Source: Paenibacillus_D tarimensis_A (GTDB lineage: Bacteria; Bacillota; Bacilli; Paenibacillales; Paenibacillaceae). Taken from it: 64,000 nt of DNA. The notes beneath the pieces are model-generated. The model searched no databases. It saw only the letters and a list, made by a program, of their open reading frames with translations, and was not told the DNA's origin. Within the stretch, counting starts at the first letter, position 1; each line of letters opens with the position of its first letter. Location: NCBI GenBank assembly GCA_041281825.1, contig CP166298.1, forward strand, positions 1,922,001-1,986,000. Direction: 5' to 3'. Shown in pieces: positions 16,743-26,230 of this stretch. Both the position numbers and the translations under genes were made by a program.

Positions 16743-18256
16743 GTAATAAGCGAGGGAAGCAGTCCCCACACCTTTTCGAAATCATCGGCGATAGCGTCCA
16801 CTTCCTTGCGCTCCAGCTCAATGGATCCGGAAACGAGAAGCGGTTTGAGGAGCAGCATTTCGCCGGACAGCTCCGCCGCGAGACGATTCAGGGACTGGGT
16901 CTCACCTCGATCCAGCGCAATTGCGAGCTGAAGGATCGTGCCGAGCCGATAAATATAATCTAAATCTTCATCGTTCAGCAGCTGTCTATATTGAGCCAGC
17001 TGCTTGCGCGCTTTACTCTTGTTTTTGAACGAGGCGACCGCTGCGATAAGGATTGTTTCCCGGTGTGATAAGCCGTTTAAGAGGGAATTCACAATCAGGT
17101 AAAAGGTATGGCTTGCATACTGATAATAATCAATACTCGCTCCAATGCGAAATAACATAGATGCGGTGTCGATCCAGACTCGCGCGCGCTCGGGAAACGG
17201 ATACGCCGAGGCGAGCGAATCGAACAGCTTTAGCGATATTGCATTGACATGATTGATGTGCTGCAGGGGCGCTTCGGGATGCAAAGCGACCAGATTGTTC
17301 GCGCTATATTCGAGCACGTTATCCAGGAGCGGCCGCCCCTGAAAACGCGAGGCAAAAAACAGCCCGTCGCGAAGTCCTGCGCCGCAGATCAAATATTCAG
17401 ATGCCCGGCAAACGCGGAACACGGTACGAAGGACGGCCAATCCGGGCACAATCAGATCGAGTCTGTCCTTGGACAAGCCGGGAAACTTTTTACGCTTTTC
17501 AATCGGCAGGGACTGCAGCACGGTAAACAGCTGGTCGGCGGCTTGATCCGAGATCGTATAATTATGAGTGAGCTGAAACGGATACTGGTGCTTGGCCTGA
17601 TGAATTTTCGCGAATGCGCGCGCTGTACCGCCCACGGCGACAAGCGGCAGTCCGGGCGAGCCTGTAATCCACCTTTCCTGCTGCACAGCTTCCTCAACGA
17701 CCGTTTCCAGTGACCTCAATTGAGCGTCCGCCATCATTCCTTTCTCCATGAACCGTTTCGTTAAGTTTACGCAGCCGAACGGGAAGGATACGCTTCTAAT
17801 CAGCTCGCGGTTCCGGAATAAGGAAATCTCCGTACTGCCGCCTCCGATATCAACGAGAAATCCATCCCGAATATCCAGTGTATTCGCCATGCCGAGAAAA
17901 CCGTATCGGGCTTCCTCCTCGCCGGACAACAGCTCAATGCGGAGACCGGTCTCCCTTTCGGCCGTCTCGAGAATGAAATTGCGGTTCACGGCATTGCGGA
18001 TCGCGGCCGTCGCCACAGCGCGGATTGTGTATGTCCGGTGGTGGGAACAGATCATCCGGAAGTGGGTTAAGGTCTCGACCAGACGGTCGATTGCCTCCTG
18101 CGACAACCGTCCCTCCGCATCGATGTGCTCACTAAGCCTTGCGGGATGTTTGCTGCCTTCAATAACGCGATGGGCTCCGGCTTTGGTCCGTTCGTAAATA
18201 ACCAGGCGGATGGAGTTGGAGCCGATATCGATAATTGCAATTCGTTGTTCTGTCAT
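16739..18256 (-). CDS. ppx: Exopolyphosphatase, Ppx/GppA family
   Basis: 505 residues. The ASKHA-fold phosphate loops are clear: IDIGSNSIRLVIYE at the N-terminus and VDIGGGSTEISLF near residue 136. A C-terminal HD-like helical domain (about 310-505) is present as in long Ppx enzymes. GGAGG precedes the start. It should release phosphate from polyphosphate ends, and may also hydrolyse pppGpp. Unlike E. coli, where ppk and ppx are co-transcribed, the genes face each other here. Confidence 0.94.
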   Translation of the reverse strand: MTEQRIAIIDIGSNSIRLVIYERTKAGAHRVIEGSKHPARLSEHIDAEGRLSQEAIDRLVETLTHFRMICSHHRTYTIRAVATAAIRNAVNRNFILETAERETGLRIELLSGEEEARYGFLGMANTLDIRDGFLVDIGGGSTEISLFRNRELIRSVSFPFGCVNLTKRFMEKGMMADAQLRSLETVVEEAVQQERWITGSPGLPLVAVGGTARAFAKIHQAKHQYPFQLTHNYTISDQAADQLFTVLQSLPIEKRKKFPGLSKDRLDLIVPGLAVLRTVFRVCRASEYLICGAGLRDGLFFASRFQGRPLLDNVLEYSANNLVALHPEAPLQHINHVNAISLKLFDSLASAYPFPERARVWIDTASMLFRIGASIDYYQYASHTFYLIVNSLLNGLSHRETILIAAVASFKNKSKARKQLAQYRQLLNDEDLDYIYRLGTILQLAIALDRGETQSLNRLAAELSGEMLLLKPLLVSGSIELERKEVDAIADDFEKVWGLLPSLIT

Positions 18257-18392
18257 TGGTTCCTCCGTTAGTACTTCTTTGGATTTATTTTATCAGTCAA
18301 TGGATCAAAAATGAACCGAAGCTGATAAATTTATGACATATTGGGGTATTTTAAGTGTCGGGATAGTACCAATCAAAAAATTTATGATGCTG

Positions 18393-18407
18393 ATAAAGCA
18401 TTTTTAT
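18393..18407. promoter_or_regulatory. CcpC-like dyad ATAA-N7-TTAT upstream of citZ
   Basis: ATAA (18393-18396) and TTAT (18404-18407) are separated by exactly seven bases, the dyad recognised by the LysR-type regulator CcpC at citB and citZ in Bacillus. It sits just upstream of the citZ promoter. The motif is short and the DNA AT-rich, so chance occurrence is possible. Confidence 0.4.
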
Positions 18408-18418
18408 TCCACATTATG

Positions 18419-18447
18419 TTCACATTGCTGACAAAATCCATTATGAT
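18419..18447 (+). promoter_or_regulatory. Sigma-A promoter of citZ
   Basis: TTCACA (18419-18424), 17-base spacer and TATGAT (18442-18447) match the housekeeping consensus at five of six positions each. The predicted start lies about 70 bases before citZ. Confidence 0.7.
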
Positions 18448-18524
18448 TAATAGGACGCAATGGAATCGAAGTTACTATTATTGGGATTTCTATGCCAATT
18501 CTTTCGTAGAAGGAGAGAAAAAAT

Positions 18525-19637
18525 ATGACAGCAACCAAAGGTCTGGAAGGGATTGTCGCTACAACTTCGTCAATCAGCTCGATTATTGACGGTGTACTGA
18601 CTTACCGCGGAATTAATATTGATGATTTGGCTGAGAACGCAACCTTCGAAGAAGTCGCGTATTTGCTCTGGTACGGCAAATTGCCGACGCAAGCCGAACT
18701 GGACGGGCTTCAAAAGGAGCTGGACGCGTATGCTGCGATTCCGCAGCAGGTTATCGACCAGATGAAGCTGTATCCGAAGGACACCAACTCCATGGCGGCG
18801 CTTCGTACGGCGGTATCCAGCCTGGCTCTGTACGACGAAGCGGCGAACGACATGTCCGCTGAAGCGAATCTGAAAAAAGCGGTCAAGCTGCAGGCACAGC
18901 TCTCAACAATTATTGCCGCATTCGCGCGCATCCGCGAAGGCAAAGAGCCTGTCGCACCGAAAACAGGGGTTTCGATCGCGCATAATTTCCTCTACATGCT
19001 TACTGGACAAGAACCGGACACGGTAGCTGTGAAAGCGCTCGATCAAGCGCTTGTACTGCATGCGGACCATGAGCTCAACGCATCTACTTTTGCCGCCCGT
19101 GTAACGGTAGCTACGCTCTCCGACATTTATTCTGGCGTTACTTCCGCAATCGGCGCGCTCAAAGGACCTCTCCACGGCGGTGCTAATGAAGCGGTTATGG
19201 TGATGCTGGAGGAAATCGGTTCGCTGGAGAACGTCGAGTCCTACATCAACACTAAATTGAATAATAAAGAAAAAATTATGGGCTTCGGGCACCGCGTATA
19301 CAAGAATGGCGACCCACGCGCAAAGCATCTGCAGAAGATGTCCCGCGAGCTGGGTAAGCTGACCGACAACATGGAGCTGTATGAAATGTCGGTCAAAATC
19401 GAAGATCTCGTAACCGGCCAAAAAGGTTTGAAGCCGAATGTCGATTTCTACTCCGCATCGGTATATACATCGCTCAGCATTCCGCGCGACTTGTTTACGC
19501 CAATCTTTGCGATCAGCCGTTGCTCCGGCTGGACAGCACATATTCTGGAGCAATACGAGAACAACCGACTCATTCGTCCGCGCGCAGAGTATACCGGACC
19601 TGTGAGCCAGAAGTACGTTCCGATCGGCAATCGGTAA
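18525..19637 (+). CDS. citZ: Citrate synthase
   Basis: 370 residues, the length of Bacillus-type citrate synthases. Recognisable segments include LTYRGINIDDLAE, HGGANEAVM and GFGHRVYKNGDPRA, with active-site histidines in the latter two, and RPRAEYTGP at the end. It condenses oxaloacetate and acetyl-CoA at the entry of the TCA cycle. AAGGAGAG precedes the ATG. It heads the citZ-icd-mdh block, with its own promoter and a CcpC-like site upstream; icd lies 211 bases on. Confidence 0.97.
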   Translation: MTATKGLEGIVATTSSISSIIDGVLTYRGINIDDLAENATFEEVAYLLWYGKLPTQAELDGLQKELDAYAAIPQQVIDQMKLYPKDTNSMAALRTAVSSLALYDEAANDMSAEANLKKAVKLQAQLSTIIAAFARIREGKEPVAPKTGVSIAHNFLYMLTGQEPDTVAVKALDQALVLHADHELNASTFAARVTVATLSDIYSGVTSAIGALKGPLHGGANEAVMVMLEEIGSLENVESYINTKLNNKEKIMGFGHRVYKNGDPRAKHLQKMSRELGKLTDNMELYEMSVKIEDLVTGQKGLKPNVDFYSASVYTSLSIPRDLFTPIFAISRCSGWTAHILEQYENNRLIRPRAEYTGPVSQKYVPIGNR

Positions 19638-19791
19638 ATTTCAGATGCGATAATCGGGATGACGGTCTGCGGTGGAGCTATCCGCCTCGTGCGGCCATCA
19701 TACCGTTCAGGGGCGGGTTGCCGGGTCAATGTCCCGGCTCCCGTCGAATTATGTAATCGGGGCTGCATTTAAGTGCGGGCTTATGAAGAAC

Positions 19792-19838
19792 GCTCAAAGA
19801 TCCATATGTAATACTCAAAGATCACTATATCAAGGAGG
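19792..19838 (+). repeat. Family 1 leader repeat, partial copy before icd
   Basis: GCTCAAAGATCC (19792-19803) and ACTCAAAGATC (19813-19823) are two right-half units in tandem, leading into AAGGAGG (19832-19838). The left TTTGAG arm is missing, so the hairpin seen at other copies cannot form. The spacing from the unit to the ribosome site is kept. Confidence 0.7.
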
Positions 19839-19848
19839 ATTCTTACTA

Positions 19849-21144
19849 ATGATCAAGTTGGATAAATTCGCACCGCCTACCGAAGGCGAGAAAATTACGA
19901 TTGAGAACGGCAAACTGGTCGTTCCGAATGAGCCGATCGTTCCGTTCATCGAAGGCGACGGTACAGGCCGCGATATTTGGAAAGCTTCCAAGCGCGTATT
20001 GGATGCAGCAGTGGAGAAAGCGTACAAAGGCGAGAAAAAAATCGCATGGTATGAAGTGTTTGCCGGGGAGAAATCGTTTAATGAATACGGAGAGTGGCTC
20101 CCTGCGGACACGCTGACGGCGATCCGCGAATACATTGTTGCCATTAAAGGTCCGCTGACAACGCCGATCGGCGGCGGCATCCGTTCCTTGAACGTTGCGC
20201 TTCGCCAAGAGCTTGACCTGTACGTTTGCTCGCGTCCGGTCCGTTATTTCAACGGCGTGCCTTCACCGGTGAAGCGTCCCGAACTAGTGGACATGGTTAT
20301 TTTCCGCGAAAATACGGAAGACATCTATGCAGGCATCGAATATCAGGAAGGCTCTGAGGAAGTGAAGAAGGTTATCGAATTCCTGCAGAAGGAAATGGGC
20401 GTCAAGAAAATCCGTTTCCCTGAAACGTCGGGCATCGGCATCAAGCCGGTTTCCTCCGAGGGCTCAAAACGACTTGTGCGCGCCGCAATTGAGTATGCAA
20501 TCAAGCATGAGCGCAAATCGGTTACGCTCGTTCATAAAGGCAACATCATGAAATTTACGGAAGGCGCGTTCAAAAACTGGGGTTACGAAGTCGCTGAGCA
20601 AGAGTTCGCCGACAAGACCTTCACTTGGGGACAATATGACCGCATCAAGGAAGCGGAAGGCGTCGACGCGGCTAATAAAGCGCAGAAGGAAGCCGAAGCG
20701 GCCGGTAAAATTATCGTGAAGGATGCCATTGCGGACATCGCGCTGCAGCAGGTACTGACACGGCCGACCGATTTCGATGTTATTGCAACGTTAAACCTGA
20801 ACGGCGACTACTTGTCCGACGCTTTGGCTGCACAAGTCGGCGGCATCGGCATTGCTCCGGGCGCGAACATCAACTATTTGACCGGACATGCGATCTTCGA
20901 AGCAACGCACGGTACGGCTCCGAAGTATGCCGATCTTGATGTCGTTAACCCGGGTTCGGTTATTCTGTCCGGCGTTATGCTGCTTGAGCATCTCGGCTGG
21001 CAGGAAGCGGCTGACCTGATCTATAAAGGGATGGAGACATCCATTAACAACAAAACGGTCACATACGATTTCGCACGTCTGATGGAAGGCGCGACCGAAG
21101 TAAAATGCTCCGCGTTCGCCGACGAGATTATTAAGAATATGTAG
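19849..21144 (+). CDS. icd: Isocitrate dehydrogenase (NADP)
   Basis: 431 residues from ATG 19849, ten bases after AAGGAGG. The longer frame from 19672 runs through non-coding leader. The fold and motifs are those of bacterial NADP-IDH: FIEGDGTGRDIW, the substrate-binding NVALRQELDLYVCSRPVRYF, and GTAPKYADLDVVNPGSVILS. It oxidises isocitrate to 2-oxoglutarate. It lies between citZ and mdh, and a family 1 repeat is in its leader. Confidence 0.97.
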   Translation: MIKLDKFAPPTEGEKITIENGKLVVPNEPIVPFIEGDGTGRDIWKASKRVLDAAVEKAYKGEKKIAWYEVFAGEKSFNEYGEWLPADTLTAIREYIVAIKGPLTTPIGGGIRSLNVALRQELDLYVCSRPVRYFNGVPSPVKRPELVDMVIFRENTEDIYAGIEYQEGSEEVKKVIEFLQKEMGVKKIRFPETSGIGIKPVSSEGSKRLVRAAIEYAIKHERKSVTLVHKGNIMKFTEGAFKNWGYEVAEQEFADKTFTWGQYDRIKEAEGVDAANKAQKEAEAAGKIIVKDAIADIALQQVLTRPTDFDVIATLNLNGDYLSDALAAQVGGIGIAPGANINYLTGHAIFEATHGTAPKYADLDVVNPGSVILSGVMLLEHLGWQEAADLIYKGMETSINNKTVTYDFARLMEGATEVKCSAFADEIIKNM

Positions 21145-21173
21145 TACAAGCGGTACTGGAAATATACTGCACT

Positions 21174-21252
21174 GCGAAACGGAACGCTGCCTCCAAGAGG
21201 ATGCTTACGATGCGAGTATTCTGACGAGCATCGTAAGCGTTACTTCGGCAGC
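21174..21252 (+). other. Strong nested stem-loop between icd and mdh
   Basis: GCTGCC (21186-21191) pairs with GGCAGC (21247-21252), and inside it GCTTACGATGC (21203-21213) pairs perfectly with GCATCGTAAGC (21228-21238) around a 14-base loop. It starts with GCGAAACG, the same word found in family 2 repeats, but lacks their CGTTTCTGCTTG end. No T-run follows, so it looks like a leader or processing structure for mdh more than a terminator. Confidence 0.6.
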
Positions 21253-21330
21253 GAAATTAGGTGTCCATTCTTCTTGTTCGGTTTTGATTGAAGCGTGTAA
21301 CTACTTTTCATTTGGGAGGGTATTAACGAA

Positions 21331-22272
21331 ATGGCAATCAAACGTCACAAGATTACGGTCGTAGGCGCCGGCTTTACCGGTGCGACAACAGCATTGATGC
21401 TTGCGCAGAAGGAATTGGGGGACGTCGTATTGGTCGATATCCCGCAGCTTGAGAACCCTACGAAAGGGAAAGCGCTTGATATGCTCGAATCGACGCCTGT
21501 TCAAGGCGTGGACGCCAACATTATCGGGACTTCAAGCTATGAGGATACAAAGGGTTCCGACGTTGTTATCATTACAGCCGGAATTGCCCGCAAGCCGGGA
21601 ATGAGCCGGGACGACCTCGTGAATACGAATGCCGGTATCGTTAAATCGGTATGCGAAAACATTAAAGCGACCAGCCCGAATGCGTACGTTATTATTCTGA
21701 GCAATCCGGTCGACGCCATGACTTACGTTGCGAATGAAACGCTTGGATTCCCTAAAAACCGCGTTATCGGACAATCCGGTGTGCTTGACACCGCGCGTTA
21801 CTGCACGTTTATCGCACAGGAGCTGAACGTTTCGGTTGAGGATGTACGTGGCTTCGTGCTTGGCGGCCACGGCGACGACATGGTACCGCTCGTTCGTTAT
21901 TCCAATGTCGGAGGCATTCCAATTGAGAAGCTGATTCCGGCTGAGCGTATCGAAGCGATTGTGCAGCGGACCCGCGTAGGCGGAGGCGAAATCGTCAACC
22001 TGCTTGGCAACGGCAGTGCATATTATGCACCGGCTGCATCCCTCGTACAAATGACCGAAGCGATATTGAAGGACAAGAAACGGATCATTCCCGTTATCGC
22101 TCTCCTTCAGGGCGAATACGGTTACGACAATCTGTTCATGGGCGTTCCGGTTATTCTGGGTGGCGACGGCATCGAGAAAGTGTTTGAGCTTGAACTTACG
22201 GCGGACGAAAAAGCGGCGCTTGATAAATCCGCTCAATCCGTACGCAACGTAATCAAAGTAATCACCGGTTAA
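21331..22272 (+). CDS. mdh: Malate dehydrogenase
   Basis: 313 residues, start after GGGAGGG. It belongs to the LDH-like MDH group: a Rossmann motif VVGAGFTGATTALMLA, then NPVDAMTYV, GQSGVLDTARYCTF and the catalytic-histidine segment GGHGDDMVPL. It interconverts malate and oxaloacetate with NAD. Last gene of the citZ-icd-mdh block; a rho-independent terminator follows 22 bases later. Confidence 0.97.
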   Translation: MAIKRHKITVVGAGFTGATTALMLAQKELGDVVLVDIPQLENPTKGKALDMLESTPVQGVDANIIGTSSYEDTKGSDVVIITAGIARKPGMSRDDLVNTNAGIVKSVCENIKATSPNAYVIILSNPVDAMTYVANETLGFPKNRVIGQSGVLDTARYCTFIAQELNVSVEDVRGFVLGGHGDDMVPLVRYSNVGGIPIEKLIPAERIEAIVQRTRVGGGEIVNLLGNGSAYYAPAASLVQMTEAILKDKKRIIPVIALLQGEYGYDNLFMGVPVILGGDGIEKVFELELTADEKAALDKSAQSVRNVIKVITG

Positions 22273-22294
22273 TATATAGACTTCGATGCTGTAG

Positions 22295-22332
22295 GAAGAC
22301 CCTGACAGATACTGCCGGGGTCTTCGTTTATT
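22295..22332 (+). terminator. Terminator after mdh
   Basis: GAAGACCC (22295-22302) pairs with GGGTCTTC (22318-22325), followed by GTTTATTT. Confidence 0.8.
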
Positions 22333-22337
22333 TAAAA

Positions 22338-22517
22338 GATAAGAATGTATAAGTTTCGGCTTACAAAGCGGATTTCCCCACTGAATCCAGCAGCACTCGC
22401 TTATACAGGCTTATCCTTCATCGCGAAACGCTGCTGATCCGTGAAGGAGAGCACAGAATCGAGCTGCATACGGGTCGCAGCTTATGGTTCGTGGTTGGCG
22501 GCAGACGTTTTTGCTTG
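22338..22517 (+). repeat. Family 2 structured repeat, copy C (upstream of recQ)
   Basis: Same plan as copy A. GATAAG/TATAAG (22338-22343, 22348-22353) pair with CTTATA/CTTATC (22400-22405, 22410-22415) around GGATT/AATCC (22370-22374, 22384-22388). Then GAAACG (22425-22430) pairs with CGTTT (22506-22510) around a longer variable insert, ending in TGCTTG. The inner stems differ in sequence from copy A yet still pair, which suggests selection on structure. GGAGGG follows and recQ starts at 22533. Confidence 0.75.
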
Positions 22518-22532
22518 CAGGAGGGTCCATAA

Positions 22533-24686
22533 ATGCTTGAACATGCCAAACAAACGCTAAAACAGGTATACGGGTACGAATCATTCCGCAAAGGCCAGGA
22601 CGACGTTATTTTCGGTTTACTGCAAGGGAAGGACACCCTTGCTATACTGCCGACCGGCGGCGGGAAATCGATCTGTTATCAAATTCCGGCGTTACTGCTC
22701 GATGGCACAACGCTGGTTGTATCGCCGCTGATATCACTGATGAAGGACCAGGTGGACGCGCTGAACAGGCTCGGTATCGCGGCCGCTTTTTTGAACAGCT
22801 CCTTAAACGCCAGCGAATACCGCGAGGTTATGCGAAAAGCCGCATACGGTGAGTACAAGCTTCTTTACATCGCGCCCGAGCGGCTGGATGCGCCGATGTT
22901 TGCCTCCCTCATGGATCAGATGAGAATACCGCTCATCGCGATTGATGAGGCGCACTGCGTTTCCCAGTGGGGACATGATTTTCGGCCCAGCTACAGGCAG
23001 CTGGCGTCCTGGATCGGACGGATTGCCGACAGGCCGTTAGTTGCGGCGTTTACAGCGACAGCTACGCCCGAGGTTGCCAAGGATATCTCGGCGATGCTTG
23101 CACTGCGTTCACCAAACGTATTTGTTACCGGATTTGCCCGCTCTAACCTATCGCTTTCGGTTGTCACCGGAGTGGATAAGAAACGGTTCCTCAAGGATTT
23201 TCTGGCGGAACGGCCGGATCAGCCCGGCATCGTTTATGCTGCGACGCGTAAAGAGGTGGATCAGGTGCACAGCGACTTAATCCGCCAAGGTGTAGCCGCC
23301 GTAAAGTATCATGGCGGTCTTGGAGATGACGAGCGGATTGATGCGCAGGAGAAATTCCGGTTTGACCGGGTACGTGTCATTGTGGCTACGAATGCGTTCG
23401 GTATGGGCATCGACAAGCCGAATGTCAGGTTCGTCGTTCATTGGCAGATGCCCGGCGATATCGAATCGTATTACCAGGAAGCGGGACGTGCAGGACGGGA
23501 CGGGGAAGAGAGCGAATGCGTGCTGTTATTCGAGCCGCAGGATTTGCAGGTTCAACGCTTCCTGATCGAACAGGGGACGGGGGAAAATGAACGGAAGGCA
23601 ATCCAGGTAGGCAAATTATATACGATGATGAATTACGGGAGGACGGAGCGCTGCCTGCAGCAATTCATCGTTGAATATTTCGGCGAAGCGGATGTCCCGC
23701 CATGCGGGAAGTGCAGCAGCTGCCTCGACGATACGCAAGCATCGGACGTGACCTCCGAAGCGCAAAAGGCGCTCTCGTGCGTAGGAAGAATGAAAGGACG
23801 GTTCGGCATTACAATGGTGGCGAAGGTTCTGAAGGGCTCGCGCGAGAAACGGATAATCGAGTTCGGACTCGACCGGTTGACGACATACGGGTTGTTCAGA
23901 GACTGGAATGAAAAGGAGATTACGGATTTACTCTACTGGCTTGTTGCGGAAGGCTATTTGCGGATAAGCGACGGCGCTTATCCGACCGTATCGCTTACGG
24001 CTAACGCACTGCCTGTATTGGAAGGGCGCGTACCGGTGCATCGGAAGAGAAAGCCGCTTAAGAAGCGAGCCTCGTTTACCGCTTCGCGTCACGATTCCCC
24101 GATATTCGAGGCGCTGAGACAATGGCGCAAAGAAGCCGCTGCCGAGGAGAATGTGCCACCGTTTATGCTCTTCTTTGATGCGACGCTGCGGGAAATGGCG
24201 GATGTTAAACCGCGGAATGAACAGGAGCTGTTAAGCATCAAAGGGGTGGGTTCAGCCAAAGCCGCCAAATATGGAAGCCGGCTTCTCGAGATTATTCGCT
24301 CGTCTGACAATGGTAAAGAGATGAAGGCAGACCGGGCAGAGGCGGGTCAAGCGGCTTTTTCGCCAGCTCGGGCAAGTACGGACGAAACTCCGAGTCATCT
24401 CGTCTCGTTCGATTTATTCCGGGAAGGACATTCCGTAGAAGAAATCGCTGCGATTCGCGCCATGGGCAAGGTGACGATTGAAGGCCATATTATTCGCAGC
24501 GCGGAAGAAGGACATGATGTGGATTGGTCAAGGGTCATTCCCGCCGATCTAGAGGAATTAATCGTACGGACCGTGCAGGAGCTTGGAACGGAAAAGCTGC
24601 GTCCGCTCAAAGATGCGCTTCCCGAAGAGGCGACTTATTTTGCGATTCACGGCGTGATCTGTAAATATGGTTTCAAGCGGCAGTAA
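22533..24686 (+). CDS. recQ: ATP-dependent DNA helicase RecQ
   Basis: 717 residues. Superfamily 2 helicase with Walker A PTGGGKS (near 40-46), DEAH box (138-141) and the RecQ-specific QWGHDFRP loop. Zinc-binding cysteines follow at about C373 and in CGKCSSC (391-397). The RQC winged helix, an HRDC domain (about 521-590, IKGVGSAKAAKYG) and a C-terminal helix-turn-helix domain (about 620-717) complete it. It unwinds 3'-tailed duplexes in recombination and repair. GGAGGG precedes the ATG and a family 2 repeat lies in the leader. Confidence 0.96.
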   Translation: MLEHAKQTLKQVYGYESFRKGQDDVIFGLLQGKDTLAILPTGGGKSICYQIPALLLDGTTLVVSPLISLMKDQVDALNRLGIAAAFLNSSLNASEYREVMRKAAYGEYKLLYIAPERLDAPMFASLMDQMRIPLIAIDEAHCVSQWGHDFRPSYRQLASWIGRIADRPLVAAFTATATPEVAKDISAMLALRSPNVFVTGFARSNLSLSVVTGVDKKRFLKDFLAERPDQPGIVYAATRKEVDQVHSDLIRQGVAAVKYHGGLGDDERIDAQEKFRFDRVRVIVATNAFGMGIDKPNVRFVVHWQMPGDIESYYQEAGRAGRDGEESECVLLFEPQDLQVQRFLIEQGTGENERKAIQVGKLYTMMNYGRTERCLQQFIVEYFGEADVPPCGKCSSCLDDTQASDVTSEAQKALSCVGRMKGRFGITMVAKVLKGSREKRIIEFGLDRLTTYGLFRDWNEKEITDLLYWLVAEGYLRISDGAYPTVSLTANALPVLEGRVPVHRKRKPLKKRASFTASRHDSPIFEALRQWRKEAAAEENVPPFMLFFDATLREMADVKPRNEQELLSIKGVGSAKAAKYGSRLLEIIRSSDNGKEMKADRAEAGQAAFSPARASTDETPSHLVSFDLFREGHSVEEIAAIRAMGKVTIEGHIIRSAEEGHDVDWSRVIPADLEELIVRTVQELGTEKLRPLKDALPEEATYFAIHGVICKYGFKRQ

Positions 24687-24736
24687 AGGATAATAGGCTT
24701 CAAGAAATTTGCTGTACGAGGGAATTCTCGGTTTTT

Positions 24737-24765
24737 TTGTGTTTCAGGCTTGATTTTAGTATACT
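24737..24765 (+). promoter_or_regulatory. Sigma-A promoter before the 4-TM protein gene
   Basis: TTGTGT (24737-24742), 17 bases, TATACT (24760-24765), about 30 bases before the likely start codon. Confidence 0.55.
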
Positions 24766-24801
24766 AAAGGCCAGAACGTTGTGATGGAGGTTAGAGTAAT
24801 C

Positions 24802-25236
24802 ATGATTCAATTTTTGCTCTTTTTACACGTAATAGGCGCCGTCGGAATGGGATTTTATATCGTGCTTCCATTTCTGCTCGGCCGGACATCCAAATTGACA
24901 GGCAGCGGTCAGCAGGGATTGGCGGACGGTTTGCTTACCGGAAACCGCATTGCGCAATATTTTCTCGTGCTGCAGTTTTTGACCGGCGGATACTTGATCT
25001 CCCAAGAGAAGTACGCGATATTCTGGATTGTGCTTGTACTGCTGTTGTTTCTTGCGATCGCTGCGGTTGCCGGAATCATGACCAAGCCTCTCAAACGAAT
25101 CGTTGCTTCCATCCAGGAAGGCCAAAGCGCGACAGGTTACATCAAACGTGCGCAAACGATGAGTTATATCGTACTAATTTTGTATCTGATCATTATTTAC
25201 TTGATGATGTATCCTGCGTTTCGGGATGTTGTATAA
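24802..25236 (+). CDS. Four-helix integral membrane protein, possibly DUF2269/CopD-like
   Basis: 144 residues from ATG 24802, with GGAGG 11 bases upstream. Starts at GTG 24781 and ATG 24784 precede or overlap that site. Four hydrophobic segments are seen near 2-22, 47-66, 70-90 and 118-138. The first contains the FLHVIGAVG pattern with a membrane histidine, common in DUF2269 and CopD-like proteins, but family membership is tentative. It is 36 bases upstream of the sugar kinase gene and may share its message. Confidence 0.65.
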   Translation: MIQFLLFLHVIGAVGMGFYIVLPFLLGRTSKLTGSGQQGLADGLLTGNRIAQYFLVLQFLTGGYLISQEKYAIFWIVLVLLLFLAIAAVAGIMTKPLKRIVASIQEGQSATGYIKRAQTMSYIVLILYLIIIYLMMYPAFRDVV

Positions 25237-25272
25237 TTTTCCGCATCGTGTTCTACAATGGGAGGAAACGTT

Positions 25273-26229
25273 ATGGTGCAGCAATCACCGGATTTAATTA
25301 CGTTCGGAGAATCGATGGCATTGTTTATGCCGACCGATGATCGCAGCCTGGACAGGGCGGGGGCGGTCAGTCAGGGCTTCGGAGGAGCGGAAAGCAATGT
25401 GGCGATCGGCGCAGCGAGACTAGGATGCTCCGTCGGTTGGTTCGGGGCGCTCGGCAACGATCCGTTCGGAACATTAATATATAAGACCCTGCGCGGCGAG
25501 GGCGTCGATGTATCGCGTTCCCGGCTCGTACAAGGGGAATCGACAGGGCTGATGTTTCGTGAACGCATAGCAGGCCGGGTGGCGGTTCATTATTACCGCA
25601 AGCATTCGGCGGCGAGCATGATGCGGCCGGAGCATCTGGACGAGGAATACATAAGGGGAAGCAAAATTTTGCACGTAACCGGCATCACAGCTGCTCTGAG
25701 CGGTAATTGTCTCGAAACGGTGCGCAGGGCAATCGCAGTTGCGAAGGACGCGGGGATTAAAGTATGCTTCGATCCTAATCTGCGGCTGAAGCTGTGGACG
25801 ATTGAACAAGCGAGAGAAGCGCTTCTTCCGCTTGCGTTGGAGGCGGATTACTTTTTGCCGGGATGGGATGAATTGCAGCTGTTGTATGCTACGGATGATT
25901 TCGACGCCGTTATGGACAAGCTGTCACGGCTCAAGGCGGTCAGCATTGTTAAAGGGACCGGGGAAAAAACGGTTGTGCTCGAGCAAGGAAAGCGGACGGA
26001 TGTGCCTTTTTATCCAGCCGATGAGGTTGTGGATACGGTCGGAGCGGGAGACGGCTTCTGTGCGGGCTTTCTGTCCGGCATCCTGAAGGGGATGAACACA
26101 GTGGAGGCTGTCCGGCTCGCCAGCATAACCGGTTCATTGGCCGTGCAAATGCGCGGCGACTGGGAAGCGCTGCCGGTATGGGATGTCGTGGAACAAAGGC
26201 TGAACAATAAAGCGTGGGTGGAACGTTAA
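25273..26229 (+). CDS. PfkB-family sugar kinase, 2-keto-3-deoxygluconate kinase-like
   Basis: 318 residues from ATG 25273, seven bases after GGGAGG; the upstream ATG 25258 overlaps that site. The ribokinase fold is shown by FGESMALFMP at the N-terminus, GGAESNVAIGAARLG and the catalytic DTVGAGDGFCAGF near residue 256. Resemblance to KdgK suggests 2-dehydro-3-deoxygluconate as substrate, but related fructose and nucleoside kinases cannot be excluded. The DeoR regulator starts one base after its stop, so it probably regulates this kinase. Confidence 0.83.
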   Translation: MVQQSPDLITFGESMALFMPTDDRSLDRAGAVSQGFGGAESNVAIGAARLGCSVGWFGALGNDPFGTLIYKTLRGEGVDVSRSRLVQGESTGLMFRERIAGRVAVHYYRKHSAASMMRPEHLDEEYIRGSKILHVTGITAALSGNCLETVRRAIAVAKDAGIKVCFDPNLRLKLWTIEQAREALLPLALEADYFLPGWDELQLLYATDDFDAVMDKLSRLKAVSIVKGTGEKTVVLEQGKRTDVPFYPADEVVDTVGAGDGFCAGFLSGILKGMNTVEAVRLASITGSLAVQMRGDWEALPVWDVVEQRLNNKAWVER

Positions 26230-26230
26230 G

